Shown piece by piece: positions 10,662 through 18,475 of a stretch of DNA of 64,000 nt. The DNA is from Bacillus sp. WMMC1349 (GTDB taxonomy: Bacteria > Bacillota > Bacilli > Bacillales > Bacillaceae): contig NZ_JABJUQ010000007.1 of NCBI RefSeq assembly GCF_013155385.1, positions 684,001 to 748,000 on the forward strand, given 5' to 3'. Positions within the stretch are counted from its first letter, which is position 1. Each line of letters starts with the position of its first letter. The translations under genes were made by a program, and so were the position numbers. The notes under the pieces were generated by a model that had not been told where the DNA came from, searched no databases, and saw only the letters and a program-made list of their open reading frames with translations.

Positions 10662-11069
10662 TTGCGATCAGCGATAACATTTGACAAAGAAGCAGAGTTA
10701 GGATATCTATATGTCTTGCCGCCATCTAGGAAACACAAGATAAAATCTACTGATGAATTAGAAGTTAATGAAGATATTGTGCTTGATATTGACACCGAAG
10801 ATAGAATTGTGGGAATAGAACTATTCGGTTCTTCTGCAATTTCTGCTTCAAGCCTTGCTGGAGTTAAAAGAATTTACTCAAAATCCATCAATAACGGAAG
10901 TCTCATGTATAGCTTTAGGCTATCTGATAAAAAAACAACGAAAACGTTTAGCATTTACGGTATATCCTTTTGTTTCAGTGATGATCATTTTGAAGAATTT
11001 GTTGGATTTGATATTGTTGACATTTCAAAATATGATGAAATATTATTAGACAAAATGACAATCAAATAA
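10662..11069 (+). CDS. DUF2283-type protein
   Basis: Hypothetical cytoplasmic protein of 135 residues. The open frame extends further left into the galactanase gene, but a TTG at 10662 has an ideal AGGAGG box six bases upstream, and the conserved part begins exactly there (ITFDKEAELGYLYV). The pattern of that start, followed by EVNEDIVLDIDTEDRIVGIELFGSSA, is the DUF2283 signature (Asp-rich, beta-strand). The C-terminal half (from about residue 70) is not recognised. It is the last gene before a hairpin terminator and probably shares the galactoside operon transcript. A 9-bp inverted repeat (10603-10611 with 10631-10639) lies just upstream. Function unknown. Confidence 0.72.
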   Translation: MRSAITFDKEAELGYLYVLPPSRKHKIKSTDELEVNEDIVLDIDTEDRIVGIELFGSSAISASSLAGVKRIYSKSINNGSLMYSFRLSDKKTTKTFSIYGISFCFSDDHFEEFVGFDIVDISKYDEILLDKMTIK

Positions 11070-11079
11070 AGTTATGTAA

Positions 11080-11120
11080 GGGACTAGCAGAAGTAATGTC
11101 ATATGTTAGTCTCTTTTTGT
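11080..11120 (+). terminator. Hairpin terminator of the galactoside operon
   Basis: GGGACTAGCA (11080-11089) pairs with TGTTAGTCTC (11104-11113), allowing one G-T pair, and is followed by TTTTTGTTTTTTTT. Confidence 0.75.
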
Positions 11121-11181
11121 TTTTTTTAAGGGTTTTTTGACTTTATGACCTTCCATTTCCGTCCTATCAATTCCTCTTTTA

Positions 11182-11229
11182 TTGACACCATTTCCCCTCC
11201 ATTATATAATAAGTTCAAACTCAATGAGT
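11182..11229 (+). promoter_or_regulatory. Promoter and candidate operator of the tetR operon
   Basis: TTGACA (11182-11187), 17 bases, TATAAT (11205-11210) is a near-perfect sigma-A promoter. The palindrome ACTCAATGAGT (11219-11229) sits around the expected transcription start, fourteen bases before the regulator's ATG, and could be its own operator. The promoter lies inside the longer open frame that begins at 11145 and so decides for the later start. Confidence 0.72.
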
Positions 11230-11243
11230 GGAGAGTCAACGAA

Positions 11244-11837
11244 ATGACACGTTCAAAAAGACAAATACAAAAGAGTCAAACAAGACAGCAAATTATAGAA
11301 GCTGCCATCCATCAATTTGCAAAAGACGGTTTAACTGGTGCGCGAACTTCTGATATTGCATTAAGTGCAAACGTATCACATGGCACGGTGTTTGTGCATT
11401 TTCCGACAAGGGAGTTGCTTTTAGATACTGTTATAGAAGAGTTTGGGTTGCGCTTGGCCAAGCGTTTGCATGAACTGGTTGGCGATCATTGCGATATGAA
11501 GGATGTTCTTTTTGCTCATATTAGAGGAATTCGTGAGTATGAAACGTTTTACACCAGATTGATTTTAGAAGGTCGTTTTTTAAGTGAAAGCTCCCGTCAT
11601 TCCTTCATCATGATTCAGTCCACGATTTCATTTCATATGATCCAAATCGCTGAAAAAGACATGCAGAATAACAAAATATGTTCTCAGCCTGTTGATTTAT
11701 TATTTAACACATGGATTGGTCTCATCCATCATTATTTAATCAATGGTGATTTGTTTGCTCCCAATGGCTCAGTGTTGGAAAAATACGGTGAACAATTGAT
11801 AGACCACTATTTAAACTTAATCAAAGGAGAATACTAA
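11244..11837 (+). CDS. TetR/AcrR family transcriptional regulator
   Basis: DNA-binding regulator of 197 residues. The N-terminal helix-turn-helix is typical of TetR (residues about 15-60: QQIIEAAIHQFAKDGL, TSDIALSANVSHGTVFVHFPTRELL). The ligand-binding C-terminal half has no recognisable signature. I start it at ATG 11244, downstream of the promoter, with GGAGAG as ribosome binding site. One base separates its stop from the next gene, and three small genes follow on the same strand, so it probably controls a four-gene operon including itself. Ligand unknown. Confidence 0.88.
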   Translation: MTRSKRQIQKSQTRQQIIEAAIHQFAKDGLTGARTSDIALSANVSHGTVFVHFPTRELLLDTVIEEFGLRLAKRLHELVGDHCDMKDVLFAHIRGIREYETFYTRLILEGRFLSESSRHSFIMIQSTISFHMIQIAEKDMQNNKICSQPVDLLFNTWIGLIHHYLINGDLFAPNGSVLEKYGEQLIDHYLNLIKGEY

Positions 11838-11838
11838 T

Positions 11839-12078
11839 ATGAAAATCTGTATTGCTTGCGGGATGCCTATGAAAAATCGGGAGGATTTTGCAATGGGAGA
11901 TGAGGAAAAAGATTATTGTGCTTTCTGTGCCCGCTCTGATGGTACGATGCAGTCTTACGAAGAAAAAATAGAATCTATGACAGAGTTCATTGTGAAAACA
12001 CAAGGTTTTGATAACCATGCAGCCCGTCATCTTGCAAAAGGAATGTTAGCAAAACTTCCGGCTTGGAAGAAACAATAG
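11839..12078 (+). CDS. Small zinc-ribbon protein
   Basis: Protein of 79 residues. Two pairs of cysteines, CIACG near the start and CAFCA near residue 33, form a likely zinc ribbon. The C-terminal half is helical and lacks cysteines. AAAGGAG inside the end of tetR serves as ribosome binding site. It resembles the small 'putative zinc ribbon' proteins seen beside TetR and AhpD-like genes. Binding of zinc is inferred from the cysteine spacing; the role is unknown. Confidence 0.78.
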   Translation: MKICIACGMPMKNREDFAMGDEEKDYCAFCARSDGTMQSYEEKIESMTEFIVKTQGFDNHAARHLAKGMLAKLPAWKKQ

Positions 12079-12093
12079 AATGGAGGTCCATAG

Positions 12094-12411
12094 ATGGAAT
12101 TTGTGAGCCATTCGTTTCAGACTTTTTTGAATGAAGCCCCAGAGCATGCGAAAGCTTGGCTGGAAGCTGTTGGCAAGCTTGATCAAGCGAGTAGTCTGGA
12201 TCAAAAAACAGAAGAGATTGCTTATCTTGCCGTAATGGCCACAGTGGGTCTTGAAAGCGGAATCCCATTCCATGTGAAAAGTGCAAAAGCATCCGGTGTG
12301 ACAAGGAAAGAAATAATCAGTGCAATATTACTTGGATTACCGGCTGTTGGAAATCAAGTTGTGAAAGTCCTGCCCATTGCACTCGCAGCTTTTGATGAGG
12401 AATCATCATGA
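12094..12411 (+). CDS. Carboxymuconolactone decarboxylase-like (AhpD fold) protein
   Basis: Protein of 105 residues with the AhpD/CMD fold pattern: KTEEIAYLAVMAT, then ESGIPFHVKSAKASGVTRKEI, then a hydrophobic helix. The active CxxC of AhpD-type peroxidase reductases is absent; there is no cysteine anywhere in the protein, although the nearby His is kept. Peroxidase activity by the usual mechanism is therefore unlikely. GGAGG precedes the ATG, and its stop overlaps the next start by four bases (ATGA), implying translational coupling. Confidence 0.82.
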   Translation: MEFVSHSFQTFLNEAPEHAKAWLEAVGKLDQASSLDQKTEEIAYLAVMATVGLESGIPFHVKSAKASGVTRKEIISAILLGLPAVGNQVVKVLPIALAAFDEESS

Positions 12412-12662
12412 AAAGACTCAGTAAACTTTCTAATATTGGTCATAAACTTGAGAAACGGCTTGCTGCAGTTGGAATTGAAGATGATGAAACTCTCATAAAA
12501 ATGGGTAGCAAAGCAGCTTTTTCTAAACTCTATTTCTATGAAGGAGATACTTGCTTCAACTGTCTTTGCAGTTTAGAAGGTGCCATTCAAGGAGTTAGAT
12601 GGCATTCTTTTGAAAGCCATGTAAAAATGGATTTAAAACAGTATTATGACTCAATCATTTAA
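12408..12662 (+). CDS. TfoX/Sxy C-terminal domain protein
   Basis: Protein of 84 residues consisting of only the TfoX C-terminal domain, a helix-hairpin-helix-like fold: LSKLSNIGHKLEKRLAAVGIEDDETLIKMG. A small cluster CFNCLC lies near the middle. In Gammaproteobacteria TfoX acts in competence, but stand-alone C-terminal domains are common in Firmicutes with no known role. Last gene of the TetR-led operon, followed immediately by a terminator. Confidence 0.8.
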   Translation: MKRLSKLSNIGHKLEKRLAAVGIEDDETLIKMGSKAAFSKLYFYEGDTCFNCLCSLEGAIQGVRWHSFESHVKMDLKQYYDSII

Positions 12663-12663
12663 A

Positions 12664-12690
12664 AGGGGCTTTTAAACAGCCTCTTTTTTT
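12664..12690 (+). terminator. Hairpin terminator of the tetR operon
   Basis: AGGGGCT (12664-12670) pairs with AGCCTCT (12678-12684, one G-T pair), followed by seven T. Confidence 0.8.
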
Positions 12691-12803
12691 AATCAGATCA
12701 GCAGACGGTCCCCACTTATTGACTGTATGTTATTACCACCAATGACAAACTATGTTAACATCGAGGTGTCAGGTGATAGTAGGAAAAAGAAAGGGGGGAT
12801 GTG

Positions 12804-13919
12804 ATGAGCAAGGTCGCTTCTGAGGTTGTGGGTGGTATATTAAATGAATTTCATTTAGCTATTAAAATGCATGACATTGAACAGGCAAAAAGTCTCTTTG
12901 AGCGGGCGAAATCAACATTTGTTGATATGGAAGAAAATCAGGATGTATTGACTTACTTTTCGTTGCTTGAGGAAAGATATCGGATGATGCTTTATGATGC
13001 AAGAGGAGAACGGCCCCCTGACCGATCTTATTTTATTGCGTCGCAAAGCAAGTGTGTTGAAGAGACGAATCAGCTGATTGATTACTATTTTTACTTTTTT
13101 GAAGCCATGTATGAGTCTTATTCGAGGAATTTTGACCGGGCAATTAGTCTTTATAAAATTGCAGAGCAGAAATTAGCTGAAATTCCTGACAAAATTGAGA
13201 AGGCTGAGTTTTTTATTAAATTGGGTTGGCTGTATATGTCTCTTCGGCAAAATCAGGTCTCCCTCAATTATGCAAAAGATGCCATGACCATATTTAAGAG
13301 ACATGAGGGTTATGAAAAGAGGTTGGCGGTATCCCTTGTTGTGATGGGTGCTAATTACATGCATATTGAACGTTTCAAAGAGGCGGAACATTATTTCAAA
13401 GAGTCTCTTAAGATTTCAGAAAAGATTGGGGATCCATTTTTAGAAGCGATGCTTTACCATGATGTTAGTATTTTTTATTCAACTATGAACAGATCAGAGG
13501 AGTGTATACATGCATTACAAAAAGCATTGAGTACTAAAGAATGGTGTGAGTCATGTTACTTTATCAATTCTCTTTATATGTTGACAAGGGAGCTGTTTAA
13601 GATTGGAGAAAAAGTAGCAGCAATGACTTCATATCAAAAAGGACAAGTGGAATTGTCTAAAAATGGTAATAATATTTATGAAAAGAAAATAAATATTATT
13701 TATGAATTGTATCGCTGTGAAACATCGGACAGTATGGCGATCTGCTTGAGAGATCTTCACGATTTAGAAAAACTTAATGATTTAGACGGTGTTCATGACC
13801 TTTGTTTGCTTATATCTGGGTATTATGAAGATAAAGGGCACTATAAGGAAGCGCTTGAATTTGTCAAAATGGCTGTCAAAGCCGAAAATAAAATGAAATC
13901 ATTAGGGAGTGAAGTGTAA
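12804..13919 (+). CDS. Rap family response-regulator aspartate phosphatase / binding protein
   Basis: Rap-type protein of 371 residues: an N-terminal three-helix bundle (to about residue 75, including the YFSLLEERYRMMLYD segment typical of Rap) and a C-terminal array of tetratricopeptide repeats. Such proteins dephosphorylate Spo0F or sequester ComA or DegU and are inhibited by a secreted pentapeptide. Which target it binds cannot be told by eye. ATG 12804 is chosen because AAGGGGGG lies just upstream; a GTG one codon earlier is possible. It overlaps the phr gene by one base. Confidence 0.92.
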   Translation: MSKVASEVVGGILNEFHLAIKMHDIEQAKSLFERAKSTFVDMEENQDVLTYFSLLEERYRMMLYDARGERPPDRSYFIASQSKCVEETNQLIDYYFYFFEAMYESYSRNFDRAISLYKIAEQKLAEIPDKIEKAEFFIKLGWLYMSLRQNQVSLNYAKDAMTIFKRHEGYEKRLAVSLVVMGANYMHIERFKEAEHYFKESLKISEKIGDPFLEAMLYHDVSIFYSTMNRSEECIHALQKALSTKEWCESCYFINSLYMLTRELFKIGEKVAAMTSYQKGQVELSKNGNNIYEKKINIIYELYRCETSDSMAICLRDLHDLEKLNDLDGVHDLCLLISGYYEDKGHYKEALEFVKMAVKAENKMKSLGSEV

Positions 13920-14044
13920 TGAAAAAAATGATGATTTGTTTATCTTTAGTAACGATGGTTTTGGGTGGAGCTGCTTTATCTCAACAGCATAATCATATGG
14001 CATCAGGGGATATGAAAACAGCAGAATTGCCGGTTGGAGGCTAA
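13919..14044 (+). CDS. Phr-type signalling peptide precursor
   Basis: Open frame of 41 residues that starts on the last base of the rap stop codon. It has a basic start (MKKMM), a hydrophobic stretch to about residue 20 and a polar tail ending in AELPVGG. This is the architecture of Phr precursors, which are exported, trimmed and re-imported by Opp. The candidate active pentapeptide is ELPVG or LPVGG; the first resembles the PhrK peptide ERPVG (recalled). A terminator follows at once. The location and signal peptide are strong evidence; the processing site is inference. Confidence 0.85.
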   Translation: MKKMMICLSLVTMVLGGAALSQQHNHMASGDMKTAELPVGG

Positions 14045-14051
14045 TGTTATG

Positions 14052-14083
14052 AAGAAGTCCTTTTATAGGGCTTCTTTTTTTTT
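14052..14083 (+). terminator. Hairpin terminator after rap-phr
   Basis: AAGAAGTCC (14052-14060) pairs with GGGCTTCTT (14068-14076), a seven-base loop between, and the T-run extends to 14083. Confidence 0.85.
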
Positions 14084-14192
14084 GGAAATTTTATTGTTTC
14101 TATCGTAGCAAAAATACAGTTCTTATTGGTCATTGTTGCAAAGGAATTATTTGCTTTATAATAAAATATTAACAAAATATAGGGGGATGCTT

Positions 14193-14375
14193 ATGGGTTC
14201 AACTCTACAAAATATTGATTATGTTTTAACCGTTTTATTGGCTGTTTTTTTCTCATATCAGTTTATTCAGGAAATAAGGAATAAAAAAAGAGTCTCATTT
14301 ATCATAATTTTCTTGATCATTGGCGTCTATTTTATCATAAAATCTTTCTTTGTTTTGAGTGATGTGTTCAGATGA
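14193..14375 (+). CDS. Small two-helix membrane protein
   Basis: Hypothetical membrane protein of 60 residues with two transmembrane segments separated by a basic loop (EIRNKKR). I choose ATG 14193 because AGGGGG (14181-14186) is six bases upstream; ATG 14187 directly abuts that box. No family recognised. Small membrane proteins with this shape occur widely in Bacillus and often lack known function. Confidence 0.6.
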   Translation: MGSTLQNIDYVLTVLLAVFFSYQFIQEIRNKKRVSFIIIFLIIGVYFIIKSFFVLSDVFR

Positions 14376-14392
14376 ATCATTTTAGATGAATT

Positions 14393-14421
14393 AAGGATGC
14401 CTGGGCAACCAGACATCCTTT
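14393..14421. terminator. Shared hairpin between convergent small genes
   Basis: AAGGATG (14393-14399) and CATCCTT (14414-14420) with an inner CTGG/CCAG stem and GCAA loop. It lies between two convergent small genes and could serve both, though the T-tracts are weak. Confidence 0.5.
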
Positions 14422-14460
14422 AAATTACTAAGCCATAAAGACTTCTTCTTTACTATAGTC

Positions 14461-14622
14461 TTACATATGACTACGACATTCTTGAATACATTCTTCTAAA
14501 TCTCTTACAGCATGTTCCATTTTAGGTTTTGCTTGATCATGTACTTTGCGCAAGGCATGATTTAAATGAGTTAATGCACTTTCACATTCTGAAATGCATT
14601 CTTGAAGATCATTTTTATTCAT
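14461..14622 (-). CDS. Twin-CX3C microprotein (53 residues)
   Basis: Open frame of 53 codons with a strong ribosome binding site (AAAGGAG eight bases before the ATG). The sequence is hydrophilic and helical throughout, without a signal peptide. Two matching cysteine motifs frame it: QECISEC at residues 7-13 and EECIQEC at 43-49, giving a likely antiparallel helical hairpin in which the two CX3C pairs can face each other. That suggests metal binding or two disulfides, as in other helical CX3C proteins, but this is inference. I do not recognise the family. The gene is convergent with the two-helix membrane protein. Confidence 0.65.
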   Translation of the reverse strand: MNKNDLQECISECESALTHLNHALRKVHDQAKPKMEHAVRDLEECIQECRSHM

Positions 14623-14803
14623 ATGGCAAGCTCCTTTCACTGAGAATGTTTATTATGTAGTGTTTGCTTGTAGCATTTTTTTATGCAAAAGTTTAAAAAA
14701 GTAATTTACAATGAACTCCAGATGTAACAGTTTTGAAAGTACTTGATTAAAAAGGGGTTGTCTGAAAAGAGTAAAATTGTTAAAACTTATAATTCAAGAT
14801 CGA

Positions 14804-14976
14804 GGCTGTCCTGAAAGTCGTGTGGATGAATAAAAATTGGGGATTTTACTCCCTTTCCGCGAGCCTCCTCGGAGCTGGTTCCTTGCTCCTCTTGGGTCTC
14901 GCCTGACTCGCTGTTTCCGCGGGAGTCTCGCAATTCCCCCTGATTTATGTTGAAAAAGGACTTTTTAGACAGCTCC
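14804..14976 (-). repeat. MITE-like dispersed repeat, copy 1
   Basis: Element of 173 bases bounded by GGCTGTCCTGAAAGTC on the left and GACTTTTTAGACAGCTCC on the right, which are imperfect inverted repeats of each other. The interior has GC-rich blocks (GCGAGCCTCCTCGGAGCT and GGAGTCTCGC). Full-length copy, minus orientation relative to copy 2. Confidence 0.85.
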
Positions 14977-14994
14977 ATTTGTTAAACGTGAAAA

Positions 14995-15033
14995 GGGCGT
15001 CCAGTAGTCAAAAATCAACTTACTGGGCAGCCC
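14995..15033 (-). terminator. Palindromic repeat terminator, copy 1 (after CoA-disulfide reductase)
   Basis: Long imperfect hairpin of the 40-base palindrome family (GGGCGTCCAGTAGT against ACTTACTGGGCAGCCC), read on the minus strand it ends in CCCTTTTC. It lies seven bases beyond the stop codon of the reductase gene at 15041. Homologous copies are at 40548 and 49150. Confidence 0.75.
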
Positions 15034-15040
15034 CTTGTCT

Positions 15041-16687
15041 TTAATGTTTGACAGAAGAATAAGTTTTCCAACCGCCATCCAAATTAATTGCCTGATATTC
15101 ATTGCCATTCAAGATTCGAACGGCAAGATAACCCCTTAGCCCAACTTGGCAGGCGACATAGATTGGCTGATCTTTTGGAATTTCCTCAAGTCGATCGCGG
15201 ATTTCGCTTAATGGAATGTTGAGTGAGCCTTTAATAAAACCTTGTTTTCTCTCATGTGGTTCACGAACATCAATTAAAAATCCGCCATTTTCAACAATTT
15301 CATCAATTTCATGCCACTGAACAGTCTCCAATCCATCTTCAAGCATATTTGCAGCAACATAGCCCGCCATGTTGACAGGATCTTTTGCTGATGAAAATGG
15401 AGGGGCATAGGCAAGTTCAAGTTCTGTTAGGTCAAATACTGAGAGATTGCCTTTGATTGCAGTTGACAGGATGTCAATTCGTTTATCAGCTCCATCTTTC
15501 CCAACTGCTTGTGCACCATAGATTTGTCCGTTGTCAGGGCTGAAGATGATTTTAAGTGCAAGCGGGTGTGCACCTGGATAATAGCCAGCGTGTGAACCAG
15601 GATGAACATGGACAACCTCGTAATCAATGCCAAGCCTTTGTAATGTTTTTTCATTACTGCCTGTCACAGCCGCTGTTAAATCAAAAACTTTAGCAATCGA
15701 TGTTCCCAGTGTACCTTTGTATGCTTCTTTCTTACCGTAAATGTTATTAGCAACAATTCGGCCTTGGCGATTGGCTGGACCAGCTAATGGAATGAAAGCA
15801 GGCTGTTGATGGAGATAATCTGCTGCTTCGATCGCATCACCAATCGCATAAATGTGTTTGTCATTTGTTTGCAGAAACTCATTCACTTGAATGCCTCCAC
15901 GTTTACCGATGTGAAGACCGGCTTCCGCAGCTAATTGATTCTCAGGTGTGACGCCAATTGATAAAATAGTAAAGTCCGTATTGATCATCTTTCCACTTGA
16001 TAAAATCACTTCTTTTCCGTTGTCACGGAAGGCTTGAACACCGTCTTCTAAAATTAAATTGACACCTTTTTCGATAAGGTGTTTGTGAACAATTGCTGCC
16101 ATTTCGTAATCTAGCGGTGCCATCACTTGTTTGGCCATTTCCACAAGTGTTACATTGACACCCCGTTCAACTAAATTTTCTGCCATCTCTAAACCGATAA
16201 ATCCGCCTCCGATCACAACGGCTTCCTTAGGCTGATGATTGTCAACAAAGCCCTTAATCTGATCAGTGTCAGGAATGGTTCTCAACGTAAACACATTGTC
16301 TGCCTCAGTTAACCCGGAAATTTGCGGGATGATTGGTTTTGCTCCGGGTGAAAGGATAAGCACATCATAGCTTTCTTCATAGATACGATTTTCAGGTAAA
16401 TGGTTGACAGTCACCGTCTTGCGGTCACGATTGATTTTAACGACTTCACTAAGGTTTCGAATGTTCAAATTAAACTTTTTGCTCATACCTTCAACAGTTT
16501 GAACAAGTAGCTTTTCACGCTTTTTAATCGTTTCACCAATATAGTAAGGAAGTCCACAATTAGCAAAAGAAATATACTCGCCTCTTTCAAACAGGACGAT
16601 CTGAGATTGTTCATCTAATCTTCTGAGCCGTGCAGCTGCCGATGCACCGCCAGCGACTCCGCCAATAATCACAATTTTTTTGGTCAT
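15041..16687 (-). CDS. CoA-disulfide reductase with C-terminal rhodanese domain
   Basis: Flavoprotein of 548 residues. FAD-binding GGVAGGASAAARLRR opens the protein; the redox Cys is C44 in SFANCGLPYYIG, the hallmark of CoA-disulfide reductases and NADH oxidases/peroxidases. A second Rossmann motif (VIGGGFIGLEMAE) binds NAD(P)H, and AIGDAIE completes the FAD site. From about residue 455 a rhodanese domain follows with its active Cys in VACQVGLRGY. This CoADR-Rhd architecture is known in Bacillus and is tied to CoA redox balance and persulfide metabolism. Single gene with a good GGAG ribosome binding site; a CsoR/CstR-like sequence lies upstream. Confidence 0.93.
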   Translation of the reverse strand: MTKKIVIIGGVAGGASAAARLRRLDEQSQIVLFERGEYISFANCGLPYYIGETIKKREKLLVQTVEGMSKKFNLNIRNLSEVVKINRDRKTVTVNHLPENRIYEESYDVLILSPGAKPIIPQISGLTEADNVFTLRTIPDTDQIKGFVDNHQPKEAVVIGGGFIGLEMAENLVERGVNVTLVEMAKQVMAPLDYEMAAIVHKHLIEKGVNLILEDGVQAFRDNGKEVILSSGKMINTDFTILSIGVTPENQLAAEAGLHIGKRGGIQVNEFLQTNDKHIYAIGDAIEAADYLHQQPAFIPLAGPANRQGRIVANNIYGKKEAYKGTLGTSIAKVFDLTAAVTGSNEKTLQRLGIDYEVVHVHPGSHAGYYPGAHPLALKIIFSPDNGQIYGAQAVGKDGADKRIDILSTAIKGNLSVFDLTELELAYAPPFSSAKDPVNMAGYVAANMLEDGLETVQWHEIDEIVENGGFLIDVREPHERKQGFIKGSLNIPLSEIRDRLEEIPKDQPIYVACQVGLRGYLAVRILNGNEYQAINLDGGWKTYSSVKH

Positions 16688-16717
16688 GTTGTAGTACTCC
16701 TTTCTCTTCTCTAAAAT

Positions 16718-16740
16718 ACATATACCCCTATACCTATAAT
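16718..16740 (-). promoter_or_regulatory. Possible CsoR/CstR-type operator upstream of CoADR-Rhd
   Basis: The sequence ATATACCCCTATACCTATA resembles half-site patterns of CsoR/CstR operators (ATACCC...GGGTAT). It is imperfect: the second arm is not an inverted copy. CstR regulates rhodanese/CoADR-like persulfide genes in staphylococci, which makes the coincidence worth noting, but confidence is low. Confidence 0.3.
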
Positions 16741-16913
16741 AACGAATGTTGATTAAAATTTACATGATAAAAGTTACAGTTTTGTGACAGAAAAAGATGG
16801 AAAAGGTTTTATTGCCTTAATTAAATTTAATTGATTTTTTAACATAAGTATAATAAAAGGTGTGAATAGTAAATGCAACAATCTGAAATAATAGAATAAA
16901 AGAGGGCTCAGTC

Positions 16914-17276
16914 TTGAATAAAAAATTATATAGATGTTTAGTATGCGGGTATAAAGGTTTAACAGATAATCTTTTGTATAGGGGAAAGTATTATAAAACA
17001 TTTGAGATTTGTCGTTGTTGTGGTTTTCAGTTTGGCTACAGTGAAGACCATGACGTGGAATTAGGCTTCATTGTAACACCAAAACATTTAATTGAAGCTA
17101 CATTTCAATTGTATCGTAAGCAATGGATTGAGTCTGGAATGAAAATACCGCTTCACGAAAATTTCCCAAAGGAATATAGAAATGGTGATTGCTTAAAATT
17201 TGAAGTTTTATTGAGACAACTGAAAAGCCTAAAACTTGATTTAGATAATTTTGAGATCAACGGTTTTAATGACTAA
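16914..17276 (+). CDS. CPCC-like cysteine-rich protein
   Basis: Protein of 120 residues with a TTG start (16914) behind an AGAGGG box. Two CxxC motifs, CLVCG near residue 9 and CRCCG near residue 35, flank a variable loop and are followed by GYSEDHD. This arrangement resembles the CPCC family of small zinc-binding proteins, several of which are found in toxin-immunity loci. The C-terminal 70 residues are helical and charged. Single gene; the role is unknown. Confidence 0.68.
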   Translation: MNKKLYRCLVCGYKGLTDNLLYRGKYYKTFEICRCCGFQFGYSEDHDVELGFIVTPKHLIEATFQLYRKQWIESGMKIPLHENFPKEYRNGDCLKFEVLLRQLKSLKLDLDNFEINGFND

Positions 17277-17536
17277 TATTTCATTACTGAACTGGCAACT
17301 GTAGTGAGGCTTGCCAGCAATTTGCTTGTGCAAAACAGCCATCATATTAGAGCTAAAAAGAGGTCTAGCTGAGATGGATTTCTCCTTTAACATGATATAA
17401 GTTTTCTCTACATGTTAAATACATCTCCAAAAAAATGTCGCAATTTCTCTGTTTGAATAACATAAAATCTCATCATCCTGCGTTATAATAGATTTTGTGA
17501 ATAAAAGATTCAATGTTGAAAGAGAGTGGTTACATC

Positions 17537-18256
17537 ATGGGTCGTAAATGGAACAACATAAAAGAAAAGAAAGCGGCAAAGGATGCGAATACAAGTCGGG
17601 TCTATTCTAAGTTTGGACGCGAAATTTATGTTGCGGCGAAACAAGGAGAGCCCGATCCTGAGTCAAATCAGGCATTAAAATTCGTGCTTGAGCGAGCAAA
17701 AACGTATAATGTCCCAAAAGCCATTATCGAACGGGCGATTGAAAAGGCGAAGGGCGGTGCTGAAGAAAGTTATGATGAACTTCGCTATGAAGGATTTGGT
17801 CCGAACGGTTCTATGGTGATCGTTGATGCGCTGACAAACAACGTTAACCGCACAGCGGCTGATGTGCGTTCTACTTTTGGAAAAAACGGCGGTAATATGG
17901 GTGTGAGCGGATCTGTTGCCTATATGTTTGATCCAACGGCAGTCATCGGTTTTGAAGGCAAAACAGCTGATGAAGTGCTCGAATTATTAATGGAAGCCGA
18001 TATTGATGTTCGCGATATTCTTGAAGAAGATGATACAGTCATTGTCTACGCTGAACCTGATCAGTTTCATGCTGTCCAAGAAACACTGCAAAATGTCGGT
18101 ATTACTGAATTTACTGTCGCAGAGCTGACAATGCTTGCGCAAAATGACGTGACACTGCTAGAGGATGAAAAGGATAAATTTGAAAAACTGATTGATGCTC
18201 TCGAAGATTTGGAAGATGTTCAGCAAGTGTATCATAATGTTGATTTAGATGCTTAA
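17537..18256 (+). CDS. yeeN: YebC/PmpR-family protein YeeN
   Basis: Protein of 239 residues of the DUF28/YebC family, which in recent work includes both transcriptional regulators and translation factors for proline stretches; YeeN is one of two paralogues in B. subtilis. The N-terminal [20 protein letters not shown] and the central [14 protein letters not shown] and [19 protein letters not shown] blocks are family signatures. The open frame starts eight codons earlier, but ATG 17537 gives the usual length. Terminator directly downstream. Whether it acts on DNA or the ribosome cannot be read here. Confidence 0.9.
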   Translation: MGRKWNNIKEKKAAKDANTSRVYSKFGREIYVAAKQGEPDPESNQALKFVLERAKTYNVPKAIIERAIEKAKGGAEESYDELRYEGFGPNGSMVIVDALTNNVNRTAADVRSTFGKNGGNMGVSGSVAYMFDPTAVIGFEGKTADEVLELLMEADIDVRDILEEDDTVIVYAEPDQFHAVQETLQNVGITEFTVAELTMLAQNDVTLLEDEKDKFEKLIDALEDLEDVQQVYHNVDLDA

Positions 18257-18281
18257 TATTTAAATGCTCTATGTTTTGATT

Positions 18282-18318
18282 AAAGATTTTACCTAATCGT
18301 CGGTAAAATCTTTTTTTA
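18282..18318 (+). terminator. Hairpin terminator after yeeN
   Basis: AAAGATTTTACC (18282-18293) pairs perfectly with GGTAAAATCTTT (18302-18313), followed by more T. Confidence 0.85.
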
Positions 18319-18475
18319 TTAGTAAATTTTAATTTCTTTAAAAAAAGCCGATATAAAAGTTGAATTTTTAATTTTCCTAAAATTGTCCTTGAGCGATTTT
18401 TTTAAATCATTTTCGAGTACGCAGGAATCAAATAAATCTTCGCAAATAATGACCAGAGAATCAGGAGGTTTAAGT

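Noticed and set aside
11145-11243. N-terminal extension of the TetR frame
   Set aside because: A clear sigma-A promoter lies within it, so the transcript begins downstream.
14787-14978. Small frames reading SKKSFFNINQGELRDS in several MITE copies
   Set aside because: The shared frame comes from shared repeat DNA; other copies break it by deletions, and no ribosome binding site is kept.
17281-17320. CTGGCAA/TTGCCAG hairpin after the CPCC-like gene as terminator
   Set aside because: Stem is present but no T-run follows; too weak to list.
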